A stretch of DNA of 64,000 nucleotides from Cryptomeria japonica (Eukaryota; Streptophyta; Pinopsida; Cupressales; Cupressaceae). Made by a program: the position numbers and the translations under genes. Each line of letters opens with the position of its first letter. Positions within the stretch are counted from its first letter, which is position 1. Under the pieces are notes generated by a model. The model was not told the origin of the DNA. It saw only the letters and a list, made by a program, of their open reading frames with translations, and searched no databases. Below, piece after piece: positions 37,021 to 49,200 of this stretch. The stretch spans positions 513,606,534-513,670,533 of the forward strand of contig NC_081415.1 in assembly GCF_030272615.1 (NCBI RefSeq), in the 5' to 3' direction.

Positions 37021-38133
37021 GATTTGCAGACTTGTAGAGTTGCAATGGACTTCTTTTGTTTCTCTTCCACTTCTAGAAATCCATACTTAAAGACATCCAT
37101 ACTCTCTTGCTCCTTAAATAAAATGGAGAACTAAATGGTACTAATATTAAGAAGCTACATAATCATCATGAGTAATAATAAATAAACAAGCTTGTCAAGC
37201 TTGAAATCAATGTGTAAGGCTAACTGTGCCATTTTGTCAAAAGTTGTCAAATAGTCCTATTCAGGTCCTGATTGTTCAAATAATGTAAATGTACCCATGG
37301 AATGGTAATAAAGGTTTAATATGTTGTTTTGAGTCAATTCTAAGGTGTTCAAAGTATCTAAGTATTTTTTAGTGGTCATTCATGTCAAAAGGCAAAAGTT
37401 CTCAAGGTGTCACTAAAATGTTGTAATGCAACAATGCATAAAATATTGTCAAACTGTACATTTTGGTCTTAGGGGTAGTTGGAATATTTATAGAACCATG
37501 AGAGGATATAAAATCCATCATTTATTTGGATTAAGTGTGTGTGATAGAGTTGGAGGAAAGTCTTGTAAGGCTAGATCAAATAAAGCCTCTGATTGTCACT
37601 TAATTCTATAGGGTTGTGACAGTTACAGGGTTGTATATCAGTTTGAAAGTAAAAATTCCATGTAATTGTTTGTTGGATAAATAGGAAGGAAGTTTATTTC
37701 TATAAAGTAAGTATTATAAAATATTTTTGATGAAGATTCAATGCGAAAATTGATATTTTGTTCAATACTTTTAACTGTTGCTTTTGACAATCTTGATTAT
37801 TTGCTGCTTTAGATGTTTCTAAAATTTGTCTTCATAAATTTATCATTCCTAAGTTGATTCTATTAGATGACACAATAAAAATATTTCTCTTTTTTTTAAT
37901 ACCCAAATATTTTTCATCAACTTTCCAAAATCAAGCTTCTTTTTTAGCCAAGAAAACTATCTAAATAAAATAGTTGTCATAATTGAAGAGAGTCTAAGTT
38001 TAAGTAACATTTCAACTTCTATATAACTAGTTCTAAGAAGGCTTCTGCACTTGAGATATCCTTTTGTGTAATTTGTGAAGGTTACGCATTGAAGTTTTGA
38101 TAGCCCAACTTTTTTTGCGTGTGAGGAAAGATC
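37021..38133. other. Region before transposase, nothing recognised
   Basis: About 1.1 kb of AT-rich sequence with no coding or repeat signal I can name; it presumably includes the transposase promoter. A weak tandem ATTTTGG/TATAAAATCC texture is not significant. Confidence 0.4.
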
Positions 38134-41100
38134 ATGTCAGAAAATATTAGCGAAAAACAAAATAAGGAGACAATTTCTAGATTGTGGTTTAACTTGAAAA
38201 GAAAAGGTGATGGAAAATGTTATTGTCCCAACAAAATTTGTAAGGGCTTAAAGACTAGAAGGCTTATAATAAAAACAACTAAGGAACATTGTAGGTAGCA
38301 TGGTCACATTCAAGGGGGACATGATTATCATCCATTGGCAAGTTGTTCATTATATAATTTTAACAATTTATATAAATAAGAAATCACTTCATGATGAGAT
38401 CATGATCATGGTTTATTTATATTGATCATTTTTATATAGGTCGAGCTCCCCAAGGCACATGATATGGACCAACACAACCCATAGAATAATTTTTTCAAAG
38501 TGGAGGAACATGGAGGTGTGAATATTGAAGCTGAAGATAATGATCCCATGGAAGATGAGGATCATGCACCAAAAAACACAATTGAACATGATGGTACAAA
38601 TACATTGATCCATGACACATTTAGTACTGGCGTAGCTGATCATGATGATCAAGATGACTTTTACGTTGTTCATGATTTACCTATACTTGAGAAGACATAC
38701 GAGCCCCTTTATGAAGGCTCCCAAACAACTCTTCTCTCTATTGTATTGTTGTTGATGAACTTCAAGGTTATGAATGGTTTATCCAACATAAAAATCTTGC
38801 GTATGTTAAGGTATGTTGTATATGTAATTATAGTTAATAAAGGGTGAATCATGTACCATTAATATTCTTTATATCAAAAAATTAATATTCTGTAGATTGA
38901 TAGGTGAGTTTTTTTTACCACCATCAAATATTCTGCCTCACTCATATCGAGAATTATCTTCCATTCTGAAAGATATTGGAATCGAGTATCAAGCAATAGA
39001 TTCTTGTACCAATGCTCATATTATATATCATAAAAAACATGAATTTGCAATAGAATGCCTTGAATGTCATATCAGTAGATATCGAATAGATTAAATAACA
39101 AAAAGGTGTCTCGCAAGGTTCTTCATTATATTCCCATTATTCCACGTATGCAATGAATATTCATGTGCACTAGCTTGGCACAATTTATGGATTACCATGC
39201 ACGCAATAGAAGTCGAGATGACATTATTCAAATTCTTGTGGATGGTTCACCATTTATAGACATAGAGGAAAAGTGGCCACACTTTAAAGAAGAACCTCAT
39301 GATCTCAAGCTTTCATTGGCAACTGATAGTGTCAATATATTTGGAGAGATGTGATCTGTTTACTTAGTGTGGCCATTTTTTGTTATCAACAATAACATTC
39401 CTCCATGGATGTCAACAAAGAGGGAGCACATAATGTTGGTGATGATTGTTCCAAGTATTTTATCATTTAATAGTCATCTACATTTAATTATAAATATTGC
39501 AATAAAATGGTGATAAGGATTATGTAATGTTTTTGTTCATTCAACTAGGTAAGTGCCAAGTTCAAGATGTGAATGTGTATATTGATCTTCCTATCGACGA
39601 GTTGTTGGAGTTATGGAATGGTGTCACTATGTATGACGTCTCTAGACCAATAGTACAAAGACAATTTCAATTCCATGCAATGCTTGTATGGACAATACAT
39701 GATACCCCAGGGCTAACACATTTTTGTGGTATGTTATAGTGTTCAAGTTGTGCATTAAATTATAATTATAAAAATTAACATATTTAATCCAATTGTACAT
39801 TACCTTACAGGTCTTCAAACAAAGGGAAAAATTGTGTGTCTAGTTTTTGGTCCAAAGTTGAAATCCCATCATTCAAAATGTTTAGGAAAGCAGGTGTTTG
39901 ATCAGTATAGGCACTTCCTCCACATAAATCATAAGTATCAAAATACCGAAACATATCTTTTCAATGGGAAAGAAGAGACTACAGCAAAGCCACGAAGAAT
40001 GACACCTTGCCTATGGAAGTTGGAATATAATAGAATTAATTGTCAAGATAATGTCATTCCATCTAATGGTTTATGTTTGGAATTTGTATTTTTCTATTGT
40101 GTTTTTTTTATTGATGATGTAATTGATGATCGTGAAGGTCATGAAGGCATTAATGACCACCTTCCAAAGGGACTAAAAAGTTATCCGAGACAATTTAGTA
40201 GGTTTCTCTACTACAAGTAGCTACAAATTGTGCATTTGTTTGATACTATGCATATTGGAAAGAATATAACAGAGACATTATGGAAAATATTGAAGGGAAG
40301 TTGTGACAAAGAAAAGATTGTCAAAATTTGTAGTGACATTCAGGAATCCAATCATGAAATGAAAAATGTCATTCAATCAAATAGCAATGGAGACCAGATT
40401 AATATAAGTGCCCTTCCTTGGTTATTAACGGACTAGAAAAGCAAGGCTATAAAAGAAGTCATACAAAGCGATTTCCCACAGGATTTGCAGCGAACATAAA
40501 CAATCTCATATCAAAGAAAAGTGACTTTGGGCCAGGGATGAAAACACATGATTGACATACGTTCATTAGGATAATTCATGTTCTTGTGTATTTAATAAAT
40601 ATTTGTATACTACGCATGTACTTTTCATTGTATTATGTTAGAAAACAATGAAAGATCATTTGATAATTCTTGTAGTACATTCTACCTCTATCTCTCCCAG
40701 ACAACTTTGACAATAATGTCAAGCAAGTCATATATGATCTTGGAAAATACATGAAGTAAGTAATGATATTTATTCAATTTTTTGTATACATAATATATTT
40801 ACAATTTGTTTTACTTGTTATGTAATATATTGTATATTATTTTGTAAAGTCTCATTTATATATTTTGCATCTTGAATCTCTTATAGGTGGTTGTCATCTA
40901 AAGAAATCCATAAAGAAGATATAAAATATTGGAAGAGAAAAATTCCTCATTTAATGTGTGAAATGTAAAAGTGTCTACCTTCGACTTTTTTCAATGCACA
41001 AGAACACTACCTGATACACCAAGTTGAGGAGATTGAATTGTGTGGACCTATACACACTTGGTCAATGTGGATGGTTCAGAGGCACTTGAAATTTTTGAAG

Positions 41101-42276
41101 GCTTTAGTTTGATAAAGAGCACATCCTGAGAGTTCTATGGTGGAGGCATATATGGTATACTAGACTATGGTGTACATTGTTGAGTATCTTCCTAAGTTTG
41201 TAGTAGACATCCACATAGATCACATTTGGGATCCCAACCCCATTAACAAATTCAAAGGGGATTACTTGATGGGGAAAGGTAGATTGAGGAAAGTGAGAGG
41301 TAATTATAAGATGTTATTGTAGTTAACTAATTATTAATCTTCTAAATAAATCAGTTCTAAGTCATCTATTAATTATTCGTATAGTTGGTCGGGAGTGGGA
41401 TGCGCTACATTTGTATATTGAAAACAATCTTGATTAGATGACGGTAAGTATTGAATGATGTCAACATTTTGGTCGTAGATTAACATGGGAAGGTGTGGCT
41501 TCATTGGTTAAAGAAGCTCATCATAATGGAGATTCCAATGTTACATAAAGGGAAATTCATTTAGCATATGGTTTAAGAGATAAACAGGTACATATAATTT
41601 TATTAATCACTCGTATGTTTATCAAATCATGATGTAATAATTTTAACATGTTAGACATATTTTAGGTCAAACACCACAAGGCTATGTGCTGCAATGGTCA
41701 TAATTTTTGCATCAAAAAGTTGGATGACAGAAAGAAAACTTGTGATTGTGGGATAACAACAGTCTTTGAGGTGACCAATATTTCATCTAGAAACAACATA
41801 CATCCTGAAGAGTCTCAAAATTGATACTATGGAATTTTGGATGATATACTTGAGTGCGACTTTAATTACTTCAAATTAGTTTTGTTCGTTGTCAAATGGT
41901 ATAGGCTACGACTGAATAAAACTGATCTTGATAGAACTGTTATTGAACATGATAATGGATATACAATGGTTAATACAATGTCATTTGAGCCAGTTGGGGG
42001 TGAGCCCTATGTTCTTCCAAGCCAATCCGAGTGGGTATTTTACTCAGAGGTTCCACATAAACTAGGTTGGTCATTTGTTGTTAGACATGATCCAAGAGGA
42101 AGGTTGATAAACTATAATGAGATGGAAGAAGAAGATACCGAAGAAGTAGAAGATGATGTAAATGATGATGATCATAATAATGATGATGATGATGATGATG
42201 ATGATGATGGTCATGGTGATGGTCATGACAATGATGATGATGATGAGGATGATGATGATGATGGTGATGATGATGG

Positions 42277-42335
<59 letters not shown>

Positions 42336-42436
42336 GTGATGATGACATGATGACGATGATGATCATGATGGTCATGATGATGAGTTGGATGAAGAAGAAG
42401 ATCAATGACATGAATGAAATCTATGACATTTTTTGA
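38134..42436 (+). pseudogene. CACTA transposase, TNP2 type, multi-exon and broken
   Basis: Exon 1 (ATG 38134) has a Cys/His module like Transpos_assoc (CYCPNKICKG, then EHC and HGH). Later exons read EPLYEGSQTTLLS (38700), LPPSNILPHSYRELSSILKD and ECLECHISRYR (38903-39087), and SLAQFMDYHARNRSRDD (39169). DVNVYIDLPIDELLELWNGV and TIHDTPGLTHF (39554-39725) are the TNP2 core (Pfam Transposase_21). KGKIVCLVFGPKLKSHHSK (39822) and HLFDTMHIGKNITETL (40233) follow. A DUF4218-like part (LPSTFFNAQEHYLIHQVEEI, 40976) and a DUF4216-like part (EPVGGEPYVLPSQSEWVFYS, 41989) end in an Asp-rich tail. Introns are plausible at several gaps. Stops, e.g. in 39150 and 41100-41165, show loss of function. Confidence 0.85.
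42145..42348 (+). repeat. GAT microsatellite coding an Asp-rich tail
   Basis: Nearly pure GAT/GAC repeats of about 200 bp, read in the transposase frame as long Asp runs with a few Gly, His and Asn. Near 42346 the frame shifts: the used frame turns into Met-rich sequence. The +1 alternative continues as DDDHDGHDDELDEEEDQ and stops, which looks like the original end. Repeat slippage probably caused the shift. Confidence 0.9.
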
Positions 42437-42650
42437 ACTTTATGTTTATTTATGAAATTTGGACTATTTATTAGCTATGTGATGGATGGTGATTTAAAAT
42501 GCATATGTGATGGATTACATGTTTATGATAATACATTTGACATTTTTTGAGCTTTGTGTTTATTTATGGAATATGGACTGTCTATTAGCTATGTGATGGA
42601 TGATGATTTATGATACATATGTGATGCCTATGATGCTTAATTACATATAT
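42425..42650. repeat. 114-bp tandem duplication after transposase stop
   Basis: GACATTTTTTGA followed by a TTTATTTATG segment and TAGCTATGTGATGGATG occurs at 42425 and again at 42539, exactly 114 bp apart. It starts in the last codons of the transposase tail. Confidence 0.85.
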
Positions 42651-43163
42651 GATGATACATATGTGATGCTTATGATGCTCATGATACATATGTATTTATT
42701 GTTTATCAAATTATAAATGTAATGCTTATGATGCTCAATTGTTTTTTGGTCGATAATAAATATTTTCATTAATATATAAGTAAAGAAGTTAACACTACAA
42801 AATTGGGCCTAACTTGAGCCTAGAATAGTCTATGCATTGTTGCTTGTCTATAGCCTACCCAATTACATATGATAATCACTGAATTTAGAATCAACATGCA
42901 TACCCCTTACAAAATTTAGAACTTAGACAACAAAAAATTATTTCCATCAACCATGTCATCAATCATTCCTATATCGTCATGTGTCCATATCAGTAGGATA
43001 ACAACATCAGCCCTAAGGAGGCTAAAAAACTTCATCTATAAAAGCCAGAGAACTAGAAATAAAATAACATACAACCATCTATCCAATCAAAAAAGAAAGA
43101 AAACCCAATCACGAGGACCTCAACCTTGAGTTGGTCATTGTCGCACACTTCGTCGTTGCCTTC

Positions 43164-43655
43164 AGGTGAAGCTCAAATACCATGGCCTCCAATTTTCATG
43201 TGCAGATTGGTGTTTCCTTATTGTTTCCATCAATGAATTCCATTCAGCCCGAATATGATTCAGATAAAGCGTTTGATTAACCATGTTTGGCCAATGCACA
43301 AAGGGAATAAACCCCAACTCTTCCACCGCCATTTGGCTCTCAAATTATTTGCCAAAATAAAACCCATGTCCCGGGTGTGCCCATTCCACGATAGAGTCCA
43401 TTCCAGAGATTAAATCATGCTCAAATGGAGAGCTCTTTACCTAGCAAATGTCCTCTTCCACAACCCCCAATTCAAGGCCCCAGGCCAAAAGCATTCGAGT
43501 AATGTCCACATTGCACTTCCATCGATGAGTAGCTTGCTAGAAGAAATAACCTAGTGGCCCCTACACTACATTTATCACCTCCTCTGATGGGCATTTGAGA
43601 AGGAGCTTGAGCCTATGCTCTTCAACCAGCCCATAGAGCACCTTCTGTTTCTTCT
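43164..43655 (-). pseudogene. Unidentified coding-like frame in LINE 3' region
   Basis: One minus-strand frame of about 163 codons with four internal stops (TAG, TAG, TAG, TAA) before a final TGA at about 43165. Between the stops the sequence looks strongly protein-like: KVLYGLVEEHRLKLLLKCP, MLLAWGLELGVVEEDIC, EHDLISGMDSIVEWAHPGHG and ELGFIPFVHWPNMVNQTLYL. I do not recognise the family. It lies downstream of the LINE RNase H domain, so it could be a LINE 3' ORF, a transduced host fragment or an older CACTA passenger. Confidence 0.5.
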
Positions 43656-44151
43656 ACGTTTGGAAGGTAAAAGTGGTCTCCATTCGACCACTGAACAAAA
43701 CCTGCACATAAAAACAAAAAAACCAACCAAATTGAAAACTGATGTTAAAACAACAAGTTTGGCTTCCTTAAAAAGAAAGCCAGTTCGTGTGAGAAATCAA
43801 TCCCATATCTCTCACCTCACTAAGTAATTAATGCTCGATACTGAAAACATCACATCACTGCATGCTCTCATAGGGAGAGTCATCATAATAGGTAATTTTT
43901 TGTAAGAACCCACACATTTTTAGTTCATGTCATAGCCACCACTGCCATCATGCAGGCACACTACTTGCAAAAAATGAGGAGCAAACAATTAAACTGCCCA
44001 CCTTACAAAAGAAAGGAATAAAATAGAAATTTTATGTTTACACAAAAGAACATTTGTAAAATAGAAACCAAAGACTGTTGACTGCTACCTGTCGAAATAT
44101 GTTGACACTTCCTTGACAATTTGTAAGCATTTTTTATTTTATTTTATAAAT

Positions 44152-44640
44152 TTAACCCTTTGAAAATAGAAAGATTCCATCTAAATTCAGCTCACCATCA
44201 AAGACCTCAAAATGGGCATCCTCTTCTTGATTGAAGGATAGGGCCCATTTAGATAATTTATCCACCACTATATTACCCTCTTGTCTGATATGACTAACCA
44301 CGACATATTCAAAATAATTCAAGTCCTCTAAGATCAAAGAGATAAAAAATTTAAATACCATACTTTAATTTCACCATTTTTAATAGTTTGGATTATGATT
44401 AGCGAATCCCCTTCCAGATGTAATTTTTTAATCCCCATATTTTGACGCATCGAGTAGCCATAAATGTTGCATATGCTTCGGCTTCATTATTAGTGCCCTT
44501 CCTAATATGTTGTGCCCCAATTTTAACTAAACTGCCACTATCATTCTGAAACACCACACCCACACTAGACATACCCCCTCTGAGTTGAGCCGGCCCATTA
44601 AAATTTGCTTTGATCCAACCCTCTGGGGTGGAACCCATTT
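44152..44640 (-). pseudogene. LINE RNase H domain (RVT_3 type)
   Basis: Starts with STPEGWIKANFNGPAQLRGG and continues SSVGVVFQNDSG, KGTNNEAEAYATFMA, then, after a shift, HIRQEGNIVVDKLSKWAL. W-I-K-x-N-F-D/N-G, N-N-E-A-E-A and the late V-D-x-L motif are the marks of the plant RNase H domain at the end of LINE ORF2. The first catalytic Asp appears as Asn (ANFNG). It would degrade RNA in hybrids. Split by one stop/shift near 44399. Confidence 0.78.
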
Positions 44641-45456
44641 TGTGGATGAATTACACTGCTTACTCTACTTCTTGTTATTTTAGCCCCCATGTCTTAATTT
44701 GACATTAGGCCATAATTTTGGATTTTCATGTCCTCTATAGTAAAGGGGGTACTCATAGATTCCATCTAAGAAGCTGCAGCCCCCGAAGTTTCCTCAATTG
44801 CCTGATCAATTCTACTAAATTATGATGCTCATTTCATGTATATATTTTGTTTGATGCTACCACACTTGGTGTAAAAAGGTAATTGACTATAGACATCATC
44901 CACCCTTTAGTTGAGGATCCTGCACAGTCTACATAAACTAAAGGTAAGGAATAAAAAAATATACAATGATTATGATGATTGCATATTGTTCATGTTGTGT
45001 ACTATGCAATTTTTAGTATACGTATCATGTAATTTTTGGCTAACATAAAATAATTAAATCACATATGTAGGAACCTAAAACCCTTTGATGAGGATCTTGC
45101 AAAGTCTCATGGATTGACATGTATAAGTGAATACACCCTATATAAATAGTTTAATTAAAAAAAAATACTAGGAAAACAAAGTTCCTCAATTTTTCAAGCC
45201 TCAACATTAGCAGAAAATATAATACAACTATCAACACTTGAGGCCCCAGTTGGATTTATTCAATTTTTAATCTCAACATCAACTTTAGGGCCGAATTTGT
45301 CATCAACATTACCCTCATTTGCAAAATATCTCTCTCATTACCAACTAACTCTCTCATTTGATGGAGTGTAGGTACCACCAAATAGGTATTTGTCAAATAT
45401 GTATTCCTGGAGTGAGGGAAATGTAGGAGTAGTCAACAAAAGGTAGACATATAGTA

Positions 45457-46182
45457 GGTCTAAAATAGGGAGATCAACTAGAGGTCAAAAGATTAGAAGA
45501 AAATTCAATAAACACATGGAATTTTTTCTTTCTCAAGGGGCGTCATGTTCTTATGATGATGAGACCAAAAGCGACATCGAGGTGCCCTTGAGGTACAAAT
45601 GTCTAGAGAAACAATGGGTACCCAAGGAACTTCCTCCAATAAACACCAATTTTTGTGTTAATGAGAGGATATATCACATAGCACCTTCATCATTACATGC
45701 TTTGCACCTATTTTCCATGGATGACAAAAAGGTCTATTACAATAAAGTTGTTGAATTGATGGAGTGTGTTGGATCTTGTTACAATTACAAAAATTGGATG
45801 CAGATTGTTCGTTGTAAAAAAGGTATGTGTAGGTATGCACTGTTAGCAAATTATATACAACAGAAAGATAATGATCAAAGTAAATGAGTGATTGTATACA
45901 TCGATGCAAGGCCAATAGCAATAGGGAATATTGCAGGTTTTATAAATAATACATGACCAGGGTCAACTAATAAGCAACCCAATTGCATATTTGAGGCGCA
46001 CGAGGGAAATCATGTATTAGTATGTGCGATAAAATCAATAAGTGCAGGGGAAGAGCTTTTAATCGATTACAATTTGAATCATATAGATACAAACAAAGTT
46101 ACTAACATGGGGGTGGTACATACTATATACCATTTAAACCAACCTCTAATTAATGACTCCAATATACCAACTTATTATTAAG
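45457..46182 (+). pseudogene. SET-domain protein frame inside the CACTA element
   Basis: A single frame runs from a basic stretch (RSKIGRSTRGQKIRRKFNKH) through ATG 45516 to TAA 46180-46182 with two TGA stops (45885, 45954). The C-terminal half reads DARPIAIGNIAGFINNT (45903-45953), QPNCIFEAHEGNHVLVCAIK (45975-46034) and SISAGEELLIDYN (46035-46073). This is the end of a SET domain: an N-x-x-x-F-I-N block, a P-N-C, then G-E-E-L-x-x-D-Y. Spacing and wording recall plant ATXR5/6-like methyltransferases more than classic NHSC types. SET proteins methylate lysines, usually on histones. The usual N-H-S is N-N-T here, and the stops rule out activity in this copy. Confident on fold, not on subfamily. 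Confidence 0.7.
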
Positions 46183-46239
46183 TTTTTTTGCTAAGTCTAT
46201 TGGTTTCATTTCGCTAACATGTTTATATTTTTTCTTTGT

Positions 46240-49200
46240 CACAGGGTGACTTGGATCTGTCACATAGGATAGGTAGGGATGTAGGTCCCGACACTTCTAC
46301 TGAGCAGGTCAACCTCATTGTAATTGTACAATTTAGATAGAAGCAAACTATTACATTATTATGTTAATTTCTTGACTATTTTGGAGTAATTTTGATAGTG
46401 TTAATAATATTCTTGTCATAGACAGATGTTCGAGGAAAGGGAAAGGAACCTCCATTACATTAGTACCTCACCACAATATTAGGTGGTGAGAACTACACAA
46501 TTTCCACAAACCCTATAGAATTGATAAAAATGTCTATCACAAAAATTAATAAAGAGATTGATGCTTTGGTATGCATGACCCCTCAGACCGATGAGACAAA
46601 AGATAGGATGAATGAATTGATGCAAGCAACAGAAAACATGCGAGTAAGCAGTAATGAAAGCTTTAATTATAACAAAAGTTCAATAATGTTTTATATGTTA
46701 TACTCTTTTATGTCACTAACTAAAATATGTACATGTTGTTTTTAAAGAATTTCATGTGTGATCATCAACTTGGTGGACATGGTCAAGGTGTTGCAGGTAG
46801 TGCAGGTGATGACCATATTCTATACATTAAAACTACACCTTTAGACTTGTGAGCTTGTTTTTTTAATGCTAGTGTTATTTACACAGGCCTTTCCCTATCT
46901 ATACTATTTCTCTCTCTTTAGAATGAATATTAATAAGTTTTGTGTGTATATATGATTGTAATAATAATTTATTAAACTATTAATAAAGTATTTAGTTGCA
47001 CAATTAGAAGTTCTCATTTGATATGATTTGATCACTTGTATTTTAATTTTCTATTATTAAATTATATTTCAAAGTAGAGACATTAAAAATTACCAATAAG
47101 ACAGTGTGAAGTTTGACAACATGAGATAGCACATTGAAGCAATCTAAATAAATAGATTCGATGGACTATCTTCTGTAAGGACTATACTAGTTTATCACTT
47201 ACACTGCCCTCTTGTCATAAATTTACATACCTTTGTCCTGCATCAAAACCTACCTTCCTTATTCCCCTTCATACTATTGTATCCTTAAGATTACTATCAA
47301 ACACTTAATAAAGGTTCATATTTCTTTACAACTCTTAATAAAGGTTCATCCATGTTTACAATTATTGCAGTTTTCATATATTTAATGTATTATTCTTTAG
47401 GTGATGCCAATGTTCCTATGGAAAGGCCACCTCAATCGAGGTTATTTCCGACTGCAATGTCAGAAATAGGTAGCATGCAGTCATCCTCTACTTCTTGTCA
47501 TGTTGACTTGCCCACTATTGGTAGATTCCTCTTTTTCTCTCTCTTTTGTTATGTGTTTATTTCCCTTGAATTGTTCTTCCTTGGGGGCATTTCATAGTGG
47601 ATTCATTTTATTTAGTAGGGGATGCACATGAGGATGCACCAGAGGTGAATACTACTAATACCATACCATCATTTTCTAGATCTTGTGCATTGATATTACA
47701 AGAATGTTGCAATGCACATTGGTGGTGAGCGATGAAGAATTGATTCCCTTGAAGATATAGAAGGTTCCAGGGACTTTAAAATTATTATTATATATAGTAT
47801 AATTATAATTTACTTACTCATCTATTGTTTTGGACTAATTATCCCATAAATTTTTTGTAGGAAATGATATTTTTTATAAAAATGTTAATAGCATTGCATT
47901 GCGGATGTTTGGGCTCACCATACATAAAAGATGGATCATCATATGTCAACTATGCCTAATCCATTATTTTTATTTCACATCATTTCTAGAATAGTATTTT
48001 CCTTTGATCCATTTCTTGAACTATATTAAAGGTAGCTTCAATTCATTTCTAAATCTAATAGGTTTGCTTTTTCTTAAAAGGTGGAATGACAAAGAAAACA
48101 GGTTAAAAGATGAACTCACAAACCATATGGTTGAGCTGTTTGGAAATGACACATTTGACAAAACCAAGCTCCTTGAAAAAGATGGCACATATCTAAAGTA
48201 TGTGAGGGACCAGTACATGACACATTTAGAGAAGAACGTAAAGTACGAGCATCCCCCCATGATTCCAGAGAGGGAGTGGAAGGACCTGATTTTGGATACA
48301 AAGGAGAGAGTCGAAAGGAAAAAAGGAAAGCCACCACTAGAGGCTAGAAGAAGGTATGCGATACTATTAAGAATGTAATTATATACTAATTACTCTTTAT
48401 ATTTATATAATCTAACATATTTCAAACTTTTCATAGACTGAGTGACACGTCAAAGCCAACCAAGGCAAGACAAGACAAGCACGGGCAACACAAACTCGGC
48501 TCTGGTGGTTATATGAAACTTGCTACACAAATTGTAAGAATTAGTAAATAGAATATCACATAAAAATATTTATAAATTGCAAACAATTTTTTTTTTAGTA
48601 AACAATACAAGAAAAATTCATGATACTAAGAAAAAAAGAAAGGCTCTGAATTCAATAGAGCGCCCACAAAAGATGATAAGAGAATTGCCTACCAACAAGG
48701 CTATACAACCATGGCTAAACAACTCTAAGAATTGAGTGGGCAAACACGAGATTCTAGTGCATCTGTCACATAGGTAAATAAGCTATATGAAAATAATTTC
48801 AAATTGAATGCCTTACCAATAATCTATTTGATGTTAAGTTCCAACATTAAGCGATTTATTTTTTTAATTAAGAAAGCAATTATAACAGTGAGCACGACAT
48901 TGGAATGTAGCCTGATAATCATGGAACACAACCTCAACATGAAGGTCTTGATGTGCAGCCCAATAGTGGAGGTATTCATTTGCTATTAAAATTTTATTAT
49001 GTAATTATTAATATAAATAAACATCTTAAATTGTAATTGGTGTAGAAATCAATGTAACCTTTTTTGTTAATATTTTAGAGCATGTAGTCGGTGGTGACCA
49101 AGTGGAGCATGATCCGGGTAGACAACATCAGGAACATGATGTTCCCCAGTCAGGTAAAGAGGACCACTATTATTCCTTTAAACATATTTAATTACAATTG

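Larger units (their letters stand above)
42741..44960 (-). mobile_element. 5'-truncated LINE (non-LTR) fragment
   Basis: It reads on the minus strand. The 3' end at 42741-42775 has a short T-run and TTTTTTGGTCGATAATAAAT, i.e. ...ATTTATTATCGACCAAAAAA on the minus strand, the usual 3' end style of plant L1-type LINEs. An RNase H domain lies at 44152-44640, with weak coding sequence above it up to about 44960. No RT or endonuclease remains, as expected for 5' truncation. It is inserted between transposase and SET gene in the CACTA element. The 5' border is uncertain. Confidence 0.6.

Noticed and set aside
42162-42411. ORFs in other frames of the GAT repeat (Met-rich, Ser-rich)
   Set aside because: Pure shadows of the microsatellite; only the Asp frame continues from the transposase.
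48021-48337. Minus-strand ORFs opposite the second CACTA gene
   Set aside because: Shadow frames of the plus-strand exon carrying the charged helix.
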